This document shows positions 45,201-57,200 of a DNA stretch of 64,000 nucleotides, in pieces; within the stretch, counting starts at the first letter, position 1, and every line of letters starts with the position of its first letter. Origin of the DNA: Crossaster papposus (Eukaryota > Echinodermata > Asteroidea > Velatida > Solasteridae); NCBI GenBank assembly GCA_037893245.1, contig JBAIAA010000780.1:248001-312000 (forward strand), read 5' to 3'. The translations under genes and the position numbers were made by a program. The notes under the pieces are model-generated. The model searched no databases, was not told where the DNA came from, and saw nothing but the letters and a program-made list of their open reading frames with translations.

Positions 45201-48200
45201 TTGATTACCGTGCACAAAGCATACGCGATTTGTACAATGTGGGTGCATCAACACAGGACAATGTGCGTACGTGGCCACGCGTAGATGTCGCGTACCGACT
45301 ATCCAGAATTTGTCTGGGTGCTGCCTCGGTTTACGTCACTAATTTTTAGTGGCCGCAAAATTTAAAAAGGAGGGGTCAATTTTTTGACGGCAAATTACCA
45401 CACTAAATGTACAAATGTTTTTATTCACATTTAATACACATAAATCTATTATTTTAAAACAAAAATTGCATAATGAAAATGTTAGACTGCATGTTTCCTT
45501 TAATCCTGTAACAGAGAAGAGCCGCCCTTAGTGGGAGATGCCTGCAGCTGTGTCGAGTGTGCATGCGGGCCTACTGGTGGGACATTGTGACCACGGGAGG
45601 GATTCGCTTGGTAGCCGAGATGGCTCGCTTCATCGAACCAATCTGCATCAGCGGTATCGTTCTGTTTATCACCGAGAAAGACACTGAAAAGATGCTAAAC
45701 GTGAGCTCTACTGGAACAGCAGTGATTAAGTTTGGTCGAGATTTGTTTATATTTGTGATAAACTTTAACCCATACAAATATGTGACCTGTCATCACAAAA
45801 TGAGCGTAAAGTCGCACAGAGTGATTTCCCAGTACGGCCAGTCAAAGTCAAAATTTGAAGGGGTGGTCGATTTTGAGATTATATGGGTTTTTTTAAGACT
45901 AAATCCCCAACAATCAATTCCCAATTGTTCAGGACGATCAGATAAAAACAAAATTAGTTTTTGAGACAATTTTGACAATTTCTCGCAAGAAATGCCCGTT
46001 TTCTCATAATCTCTGTATTAAGACTCCAGACTAAAAAATAAAAAAATAAAAATATTGAGTATCAAACCTCTATTGGGAAGCTCTGGTTCCACATAATTTA
46101 GAAATACCCATATCTCAATTTTTGATTTTGCCGACTTTACGCTCATTTTGTGATGACAGGTCAAATATATATTAAATTGATGGATTCAACATTACGGTTA
46201 AAGTTCGTTGGTCGCACCACAGTAACATATCGTAGTTAGTTGCCGCATCATGAAGTGACGAATCTCGTGCACAAAACCAGTGGAAGATCTGTCACTTTGT
46301 TGTGTCAGTGGCAGAGCCATTAAATGTGACCTGCTCCCACGAAAACGGTGTAAAGTCGCGCTATGCTATATATTGAGTTATGATTAAAAATAGTCTATTT
46401 GACAGTAGGGAATCGTTTTTGGTTTTTTTGGCAACATACAATTCCCACATTTGGTTTCTTTCGAAATACCAACTACTAATTGACCTTTGGTCAATTATGC
46501 TACCATATGTAGAGAACTGTTAACTGTTAAGAATTGTATTTTAAGAACTTCAACTTCATTTACTAATTAAAAAGTAACTGGATTGTAAACTTTCAGGCTT
46601 TGAGTTCCAAATTTGAGTTTTGTAAAATTGCAATTTTTGTTGAAACAATTTTTTTTTTTTTTATCGGCATTCCATGTGCCAACTTCAGGAAGAGCCCCAT
46701 GTTCTTACCACCCAGGAATTCTTCTCCAATGGCTTTGTTCTGGTTGGCCTGATGTTCGTTGGCACTGTGTTTCGCTCACTGTGCATGGCCACGTACTGGC
46801 ACTGGACGGTTCTGCTGTCACGACATGCGTACAGTGCCATTCAGGTAATGGGAACAGTTAACAACTTCACCAAGTCCAGTAGTTGATCATAGGTGGAGTG
46901 TCGGAGTGTCGTGGCCGAGCGGTTAAGAACCCGGTTTTCTGTTCCGCAGAGCGTGAGTTCGAATCTCGGCCTCGACACTTGTGTCCTTAAGCAAGGCACT
47001 GAAACCACCATTGCTTCGTCTTTCGGATGAGACGTAAAGCTGTAGGTCCCGTGTATTGTATAATAATAATCATTATAATGCACGTAAAAGAACCCAGTAA
47101 CACTTATCGCTAAGAGAAGGGGTTCGCCGCCCCGGTGTTCCTGGCTAAATTGGGTCGATGTGGCCGGCTGCCAGAGGCGCCTTTACGTGCCACCCTCTCC
47201 AGGACAGCAGCAATGCTTTTAGGAGAGTACACCAAAGCAAGCAAGCAAGCAAGCATAGGTGACCAGCTCCACAAAAGAAATACATAAATCAAACTCTTGC
47301 ACACAAAAACAAATACAAACGAGAACACAGATTACAATGTACAGGTTCAAAACACCAAATGGCCGCGTCCGTGTTTAAACATTTCTCTGCAAAATAAAAG
47401 TTCACCGATCAAAATATAAAACTAATATAAATAAATAATAATTCTACATTTTGGGGAAAGTTGTAAAAACTGACGCGAATATTGACATCAAATTTGACGT
47501 CAATATTTCGCGTCAATATTTCGCAACTTTTGCGGAAAGTCGTGAAATATCACATCAATATTGACGTCAAATTTATGATATGCATAGTCCCTCCAGGACC
47601 ACTATAGGCAGTGGTTCTTATGTTGTTCTTTTTTGTAACGCACCACTTTTTAGGATATTTCTTTGTAGGATATCTAGCGCAATAATTTAGCTGGATGCCT
47701 AAAATGTATATTATCTTTCAGATAAGTAAGATACTTCTAAAAGGTTAATTTTTTTCTCTCGAGTTTGTGTTTTTGTGGCCGAGTATAGATTAAATAATCA
47801 ATATAAAAAATCGGTAAATTAGGTAAGAAATACGTTTTTTAGAGGCATTTTCTTTCTGCGTCTGCACAGCCAGAAATCTGAAAAGTCTGACGTAAACATA
47901 TGACGTCATTCATATGTGTGCCACCGTCTCCCAGAATGACTTCATATGTTTACATACAGACGGAGATTTGACCTCGCACTTTTCATATTTCTGGCTGTGC
48001 AGGCGCAGAAAAAAAAAAATGCCTAGAAAAAACGTATAAATTTACCCAATATTTGTGTTAGTTATTATTTAATCTATACTATGCCACAAAAACACAAAAA
48101 AACGAAGAGAAACAATCTTTGAGTTCCCCTTTAACCAGTTCGTGCCGGGATTATTTTAACATCACCGAGCAGAGGGGCAGGATTATTTTTAACGAAACTC

Positions 48201-51200
48201 GATCCGAAGTCAGTTCAGGCCGATAGTGCCGGGAAGCACATCCACGCATTTCCGGCCTTGCTCGCTGCTGACAGACATTCCCGAACTTAAACTTGGCGTG
48301 TGTATGCGTCATCCGTTTTGAATTTGGGGGAAAACTTTGCGTTTATTTACGTCATCCGGCGCGAACTGGTTAATAATTCGGTAGTAAATTGGTTAGATAC
48401 CTTTCGTGTAATCGCAATAAAAAATAATATCAAACGGTTTTATTTCATCCGGCCTCCCAGTGTACGGTCACATGGGCAGATTTTTAAGCACTTGTCTCTA
48501 CTATCTGTATGTTTGATGGCCTGATGAAATCTAAAAGGTGTTTAACAGGCCTTATTTGTATTATCCGTTGTGCATACTTTCAGCTATAACCTGGGGCCAA
48601 TTTCATAGAGCTGCTAAGCACAACAATTTGCTTAGCCCAAAAAGTCTTGCTCATTAAAAACAGGTTACCACCCAAAATTATGTGTTTTTCATGCTAAGCA
48701 AAAAACTGCTGATTATCAATCCAAAACAATAAAGATCACGTGCAAATTTGGTCTGCAACCTTGTTTTTGCCAAGGACAGATTGTCATGCTAAGCACATTT
48801 TTGTGCTTAGCAGCTCTATGAAATTGGCCCCTGCCCATATTTTTCCAAAACGCAATAGGAGATTTGAAATAGTTTTTGTGTTCTTTAAACAGACTGTCGT
48901 GTACGAGAAATCTCTGCATCTGAGGACATTCTGCCACGGCAAAGGCTCGCTGCATGTCGGCCAGATCGCCAATCATATGTCAACCGACGCTGATAATATC
49001 TTTGAATTTTTCATGTCGATGCACCAGCCGTGGATCTTGTCGACACTGGTAAGTTTCGTGATTCTTTGTAAGAAACTTTATACTTTGGCTTAAAAAATGA
49101 CACCATGACACAATGCATCCTGCCAAATTGACTGATGCAATTTTCCTTCAGAATTCTTCTTCAAAATTGTGTGAAGATGATTTTGGAAGGTTAGGGTTTG
49201 TAGGCGTTCACAACTACTAAAATGCCTTAAAGGGTCCGAGAAATGTGGTTTTTATTAGTTTAAATGAAAGATTATAACTTATTGAGTGATTTTCAGTTGA
49301 TAAAAGTTTTATTTTTGGGTAATTAATATGAAAACAAAATAATAAAGTGCTTTGGGGGACCGGCCCCGCCCCTAGAATGGTAGCTTATTAACATGTAAAA
49401 TTTGCATAATGGTGACGTATGTTCGGGAAGACTTTGACGTCGCGACCAGCGTGCCCGTGCATGCATGCATCATGTGCCACGCGTATCGATGCAAAATCAT
49501 TCAGTCGATTGTCGACTGAAGTTATTGTCAAAGGAATAGTGGAATTATATCTTCTTCAGATGTAGGACCTGATGATACTGCGGATATTTCGTCCGATTCT
49601 GTGGAATATGCGCTCCGCGGCCCTGAACTGTCGTCTTCACTCACCATTAGCCTCTGTCATGACCTTTCTAAAAGGTCAACGCGAGGAAAATTGTTAAAAT
49701 GGCGGCGCTTACCAACAGCAACACGTGTGTCGTCGATGTCAGAACTTTATGGCTTACGACGGAGCTCTAAAGGCTGTGGTTATTTCGAAAGGATAAATCG
49801 TAGGCATAAGGCTAAATGTCATCCAAAACCGTAAAATTACGAAAGAGAAAGAAACAGCGACTGAAAAAATGGTCAGTTTGTGAAAGCGTGCTGCGCTATA
49901 AACGTACGTGCGTAGCTAGCAGATGTCAGACAAGTCGACCGTTGAGACAACTCGCCCGTTGAGACAACTCGCCCGTTGAGACAACTCGACCTTTGGGAGA
50001 GCTATAGCTGTACTTCGACGTTTACATTGTTTATAAACAGTTAATGTTGGGCCGACTTTCCTCATGCAATGTTGCCATACTTCTTTGTTGACAAACTGCA
50101 AATTCATTGTACCTTTACCATGTTAATGTTATTAATGCTTGCTATTTACCCTCTGTTAACAATTTAGGTGTAAGCTTAGTCCGAAAAAAACACCAAAACG
50201 GTGGCGTCCAGAAATTGTGCACACAATTGACCGAGTGCTCCCTAATTGGTCGTGGCGCAATTGAATAATTCTTGAAAAATTCAAGTTTAATATTTACGAA
50301 CTTCTTTTAATGTCAGGTTTCAGTCAATAAAAGGGTAAAATATTACTAGATTTCACAGGCGTCTGTACATTTAATGTGACAGTATTTAAAACTGATTTTT
50401 AAATTAACATTGCAGGATTAGGAATGTTGAGGTTTAACGTCCATATAGTAATTATGTGAACCAAGTGCTTGTGTGTAAAGCCCCAAATTTATATTTGATG
50501 TCAAAAAATAATTAAAAATACAAAAATAATATTGCTTGTACATGTATCAAGTTGTATGAATTGGCCCCAGAATTTGTTTACTGTATGGCATTCAAATATG
50601 GCTTTCAAATAAAGCTTCAGTTCAGTGCCACTGAATTTTTTGTTTTGTTTAAATGTTAATTGGGCCTAACCGGTTTTCTAAGGAGCATAAATACACGGCG
50701 GGTCTTTTCAAGTGCAGGAAAGAAAATCTAGTTTTATGATTGGCCATTTTTTATTAAGTATTTCCCCGCAATTCACTAAATATCTGTTGTCTTTCCTCCA
50801 TGGTATAGCTACTTACGTTAGTCTTACGCGAGAGCTCGGAAGCCATATTGACAAATTTCCGCAAAACGCCCTCTTCGGTTGATTTTCGTCATTTCATGAC
50901 AGAGGCTAATGTCTGAACAAAATCTGCTGCGTGCGTATACATGTGCATGGCATCTCGCATGTACATGTAGATGTACATTGTACATGTACATGTACATTGT
51001 ACATGTATTTACGTACGCGAATCGCATGCTGCACGCACGCCGTGTCCAGACGTATTGTCAGGTACCAGACTATAATTTTGTTTCTTTTTGGCGGTTGCTG
51101 AATGTTCGTCACGAACAGCGCTACCATTTGTCAGTGTTTGAACATGTTAATGAGGGGGCCAATTACATTTACGGTGATTAACCCCAATTAATGTCATTTT

Positions 51201-54200
51201 ATACAATTTTATCACCCCTGGTCTTGTTACTTACACACCAAGGCACATTTTAAATTATTAAACAGCAATAAGCCACTTTGGAGTTCCGACTGCGCATGTG
51301 CACAACAAGATTCAACAATTTTTCTCAAGGAGGTCAAGTGATACAAACACGGCAGACAAATGCACACAAGGCTATGGGGGACGTGGTAACCAAATCCGCA
51401 TTTTTTACATTTTCTTGTGAAATCGAAAAAAATAAATAATATTTGTTCGAACAAAAGTTTGGCCACACAAAGCGGCTGAAAACACCAAAACGTAAACAAA
51501 AATATGTTACTTAGTAACTTTAAAACACGACGATCTCTTGAAATTTGCTGGTACCCCGCTATGCTTTTGCACGCAATCGATGAAATGTTTATATCGAAAG
51601 AAATATCGTCAAGGGAAAATGTGCGCATGTGCAGTTGGAATACCAAATTGGCTTATTCTCCTCGAAAGGTCTGCGTAGAACCTTTAACTTCAGGCAGGTA
51701 TAAACTAAGAATAAACACTAAAAGTTCCAAGAACACTGACAAGAAGTATTTAACGTTCGCACAGCGTGGCTGGTGAAAAAACAAGATGGCTGACTAGCGT
51801 CCCTAATTTGCAGAGCCAGTTATTTACAAAGTACCTATTTTGCATAGGTCAAATTTGAAATAGGCACGACAGGTTAAATTCAGTCTACTTATATTACATA
51901 GGGCTAGGTTTCATAAATAGAGATGGGGAAAGTGGTAACAAAAAAAGCATACAAACTGAGAAAAAACTGAAACGTTTCTTTAGTTGGTATTAAATCTGTA
52001 CAAACATTTGATATGCAGGGAGTCCTTACAATGACGCTATTGTTCATGAAGCTAGGAGCCTCAGCCATCCTGTGCATCATTCTCATGGCTGCTGCCCTCT
52101 TTGTTCACCTCAAGATTGCCTGCTGGTCTGCGAAGATCCAGAAACGAGTCATGGTAACGTATTTTATCGATAAAGGATCAAATCATTAAAGGTGGGATAC
52201 ACCATTGGTAATTGCTTGAATTATCATGAATGTGTGGATTTGGGGGGTTGTATTTTATAGTAAATATCGTTCAACTGACCTGTCCGAAGTTTTACAATCA
52301 TGGATACTGAGAAAAGCAAGAAAAACATCGTTCGTTTTCAACCGGCGTCGAGCAGTAGTTCTTATTTTTTTTTTTTTTTCCGCTATCGCGGTCCGGTGAT
52401 CGTGAATTTTTTTTTTAATTCAATTTTTCGGAACAATTACAGGATATGTAGCGCAATCATTTTGCTTGATGCCTACAATTATTATTTACTTTCAAATAAG
52501 TAAGATATTTCAGAATAATTTGGTAATAACATTTTTGGATAACCGTCCAAGGTATTCTGGCTAAAAACCCTGCAGTCTGCATCATTTGTCAAAGTGACAA
52601 CCCTGCTAAGTGCAGCGAGATTCATCAGGTCAAACTGCCTCAGAGTCTCTGGTCACCTAGCACAGCAGAATCCATCTCTGGCATTTTTCAACCCGGATTA
52701 GTTTTAATAGTCTAAAGCCGTGTTCGCACTGGACTTTTTTTTTGGAAGGTTTTACTGAGACGATGGTAAAATAAAAAGTGGTCAAATGTTACCACTGTTC
52801 GCACTTGGACTTTCGACACGGGAAAATTTTACCGAGACCGTGGGAGAAGTAGCCAAGCTGTCATTATAATGAGGGCGCTTTGCGTGACCTTTTTGCATTG
52901 ACCCCGGTGTACCCATTCGCGATCGTGCGCGCGCTTTTTTTTTCGATCAAATCATTGACGCCATGCCATCGTACGTACGGTATTGCATTCGTTGTCGTGC
53001 TTTCTTTCGTCGTAAGACACGTTGACATGCTTTATTATCATTTTGAAATGATGCACTGGTAGCACCAATCAAACTTCCGACTGTATCAATAATAATATCT
53101 GCCATAATATTGACCAAAGGAACCCCAACTCTACGTAATCTTTTTGCAAAACCACGTGCGAATGTGATCACGATGCGATTTGCATGTATCAGCGTGCCCG
53201 CATGTAAACAATGCAAAGAGCGCATGCGCAGTGCTTTGTATAGCGTGACCTTGCACTGGAGGGCCGGGTGGACGTTTTCCTGGGACGCTTTTACCGAGTC
53301 GCGCTGTTCGCACTGGACTTATCGTCTAGGGAAAAGTGACCAGGGCTGTTTTCCCGGGCAGCAGTTGGCTGGTAGAAGTACCCACTGGACTCGGGAGAAG
53401 TACCTGAGAGGAAAACGTCCTAGGCTGTCCGCACTGGACTTAAAATGGGAAAAGGACCCATCGTCTAGGTATGCTTTATCATTTTAAGTCCAGTGCGAAC
53501 ATGGCTTTAGAGTGGTCATTATAAATGCACTGGTGTTGACAGCTCAATGCCTCAAAGTGCATCAGACTCATTACCTGATGCACTGTGCTGTAATACGAGT
53601 ACATTCTAAATCAAACCCATGGCATCTTTGCCATCTTTTTACCTGATGCACTGTGATGCGTCTCATGGCAGGGTTAACTAAGTGACAATCTTATTCATTT
53701 ATTTATGAATTCATTTGTTTGTCAACTGTTATTTATTTATTTACTTACTTATTTTGTTCATGTTCTTGTGGTTTTTGTTTTATTTGTGTATGTTTGTTCT
53801 GGTCAAATCAATAATATTATTAATAGCATAACTTGTTTGCATGTTTAGAATGGAATGATACAGCTAAAAAAAAGATAGCGTGAACATTTCCAGAACCACC
53901 AGGCATAGGTAATCCTGTGTTATGCAGATAATATGCAAAGCAGAAGTAGGGTCCCCTCCAATCAGGAGTGAGGACGACAAACTTTTAACCAATGAGGTTT
54001 GCTGTATCCAACTTTGTTTTTACATATTTATAGGTAGTATACACCATTTGCTTTTGCTGTAATTTTCAGAATTTGGTAGATTTGACAATTATAGTTTTAA
54101 AGTTTTGTTTATGGCTGCTAGGAAAAAATTCCTGAAAAAAATGTTTGCTTCTAGTCTGTTTCCCTGACCCTACTTAAAGGTAGGATACACCATTTGCAGA

Positions 54201-57200
54201 TATCGGAAATTTTTACTACCGAATTATGCTGAAATATGTTACTTATTTGAAAGTAAATAATGATCGTAGCATCAGCAAAAGGATTGCGCTAGTTATCCTG
54301 TAATTGTTACAAACAAATTAATTTTATAATTTTATAAAAAAAAGGACAACAAAATAACCACTGCCTGATGCCGGATGAAAACGAAAACGAACGCCGTTTT
54401 ACTTGCTTTTCTTAGCTTCCATGGTTTGTAAAACTTCGGACAGGCCAGTTAAATGATATTTACTATAAAATACAACCCCCCCCAAAAAAAAAAAATCCAC
54501 CCAATCATGATAATTCAATTACCAATAGTGTATCCTACCTAAAGATGAAACATAAAATGTAGACTTTGGGTAATACGCCTTATTCACAGGGTGGCCATCT
54601 TAAATTGAAAGGGAAGTAAAATCTTCGTCTTTGGAACTTGCAAATAGAAATGAAAATAATGTAATATAGTTAATTAAAAATTAATACCAGTCTGCTCTAA
54701 TGGATAATTGAAAATTTGCGATTAATGATACGCTAACGTTTCAAGCTACATTTAAAACACAAAATTGAATGCGAGGATTGGAACGCATAAATAGTCTGGT
54801 ACCATCAAATTTAACGATTTTGTTGCAATGTCACGCACGCACATGGCCATCGTTAGAAATTTGTTCACAAAATTCACCTTTATTGAAAATGACAACGCAC
54901 CAGGTGCCAAGATTTCAAAGGATGCTTTACTATTATTCACTTACAGTCAAGTACATGTAAGGTGCAGTGTATTTCATAATAATTAAGTAGTTGAGTTTTG
55001 AGGTTTGCAAATGTTGCATATTACCTATATAAAACATACAGATGGCGACTTCTCACATTATAGTACTCGAGGCTAAAGCCCATGTTGCACCAACTATACA
55101 ACAGTAAACAAAAATAAAACTGATATCACCTGATTTTGCAGCTTTTCTCGGATGAGCGTCTTAAGAAATGCAACGAGCTGTTCCAAGAAATGAAACTGCT
55201 GAAGCTCTACGGCTGGGAGAAACTGCAGTGTAAATCCATCAACGAGGTCCGGTCTAAGGAACTGTGGGAATTACTTAAGATTAACTGTCTCCTGGCAGTA
55301 TCAGGTATGGCGCATTATCAATTTCACTTAAACTTTGTGGCAGCAGTGTTGATGTCGACATTTCCCTGCGACGTTTCCCTGCGACGTTTCCCTGCGACGT
55401 TTCCCCGCCGACGTTTCCCCGCCGACGTTTCCCCGCCGACGTTTCCCCGCCGACGTTTCCCCGCCGACGTTTCCCCGCCGACGTTTCCCCGCCGACGTTT
55501 CCCCGCCGACGTTTCCCCGCCGACGTTTCCCCGCCGACGTTTCCCCGCCGACGTTTCCCCGCCGACGTTTCCCCGCCGACGTTTCCCCGCCGCCGTTTCC
55601 CCGCCGACGTTTCCCCGCCGACGTTTTCCCGCGACGTTTTCCCGCGACGTTTTCCCGCGACGTTTTCCCGCGACGTTTTCCTGCGACGTTTCCCCGCGAC
55701 GTTTCCCCGCGACGTTTAAGCGACATTTTCCCCCGATTTTTTTTTTATTTTAGTATTTAAAAATCAGCACCTGAAGTTGGCCATACATAAAAAATAGTTC
55801 TAAATCGATTCTGAGTTTTCTGTATTTTGGTGTATCCAAGGTAAACAAGATTCCCACTGCATTTTTATTGTGGACAAATTACCCCGTTGGTGGCACAAAG
55901 TCGTAGTTCTTTTTTTCAAAGCTCTTTTTTTCAAAATGAGATCGCTATTAAAAGTTTGCTATTAAAAGTGTGACTATATCGTCGACTAGTTACTAATGCA
56001 AAAAAATATTGGTAGTCACGACTGTCCATTTTTAAATAGTTGACTAAATAGTTGACTATGCCGCGACTAGTCACCATGCTGCGACTAGTCATCATTAGCT
56101 GGTTAGCTCGTTTTTATCGAAATGAGATTGCTATTAAAAGTATGGTGGTGCACTCTCAACTTTCCTGTGGTATTTCTTTGGAATTAATTGAGCTACTTAA
56201 CTTACTTTAGTTTAGTATCATTCGAAAGAGTTACTTTAAAGGTAGGATACACCATTTGCAGATATCGAAAATATTTACTACCGAATTATTAAGAAATATC
56301 TTGCTCATTTGAAAGTAAATAATGATTCTAGGCATCCAACTAAATGATTGCGCTAGATATCCTGTAATTATTTTAAAAAATAGAATTTTATAAAGACAAA
56401 TTCGCGATCGCCGGACGGCGATTGCGAAAAAACAAAGATAACATAAGAATAACTGCTCGACGCCGGTTAAAAACAAACGCTGTTTTTCGTTCTTTTCTCG
56501 GCATCCATGATTGTAAAACTTCGGACAGGTCAGTCAAACGATATTTACTATAAGATACAACCCCCCAAATCTACTCATTCATGATAATTCAAGCATTTAC
56601 CAATGGTGTATCCTACCTTTAACCAGTTCGCGCCGGGATTATTTTAACATCACCGAGCTGACGGGCGGGATTATTTTTGACGAAACTCGATCCGAAGCAG
56701 GTTCAGACTGATAGTGCCGGGAAGCACACCCACGCATTTCCGGCCTTGCTCGCTGCTGACAGAGATTTCCGAACTTGAACTTGGCGTGTTTATGCGTCAT
56801 CCGTTTTGAATTTGGGGAAAACTTTGCGTTTATATACGTCATCCGGCGCGAACTGGTTAAACGAAAATCCAAGGTGGGGGTTATTCCCCATTATGCCATG
56901 GCAGGTCACATATGTGACCTGCTCCAACAAAACCCGTACAAAGTTTAACATTTTGGTTTTTCAGATTTTTTTTTTTTCAAATTCTCTAGGTTCTCAGCTT
57001 TAAAATGATGTATCATTTACATATGTACCTCCCGACCTATCTCCCCTGAGGAAAGGATTTAGTGATGAAACCCCAACAACCTAATTATGAGAGAAACAGC
57101 TTTTAAGTTCAGAAAAGCGTATTATTTCTATACACAATTGTTTCACAACATCGACATCAACAAATACTTTTGGGTGACAGGTTATGTTCAAATTTAAGTA

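Larger units (their letters stand above)
47575..48417. mobile_element. TTAAAGGTAGGATACACC-family MITE split by two TTAA elements
   Basis: 47620-47737 has GGATATCTAGCGCAATAATT and GATAAGTAAGATACTTCT; the continuation AATAATTCGGTAGTAAATTG follows at 48371. Between them sit a fold-back MITE (47737-48134) and an AACCAGTTCG-family MITE (48131-48373). The break is at the TTAATAATTCGG site that intact copies carry. Confidence 0.72.

Noticed and set aside
44708-45217. 169-codon minus-strand ORF
   Set aside because: It overlaps the broken THAP frame on the plus strand, which has recognisable motifs; the antisense frame has none.
46904-46977. Functional tRNA-Ser/Leu gene
   Set aside because: It is the head of a 358-bp SINE with an 8-bp target duplication and (CAAG)n tail, so it is a retroposed tRNA-derived sequence.
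55328-55753. Arg/Pro-rich ORFs on both strands continuing from ABCC exon 7
   Set aside because: They run through the 13/14-bp intronic array. The exon 7 donor TCAG/GTATGG and phase match with exon 8 explain the coding end.
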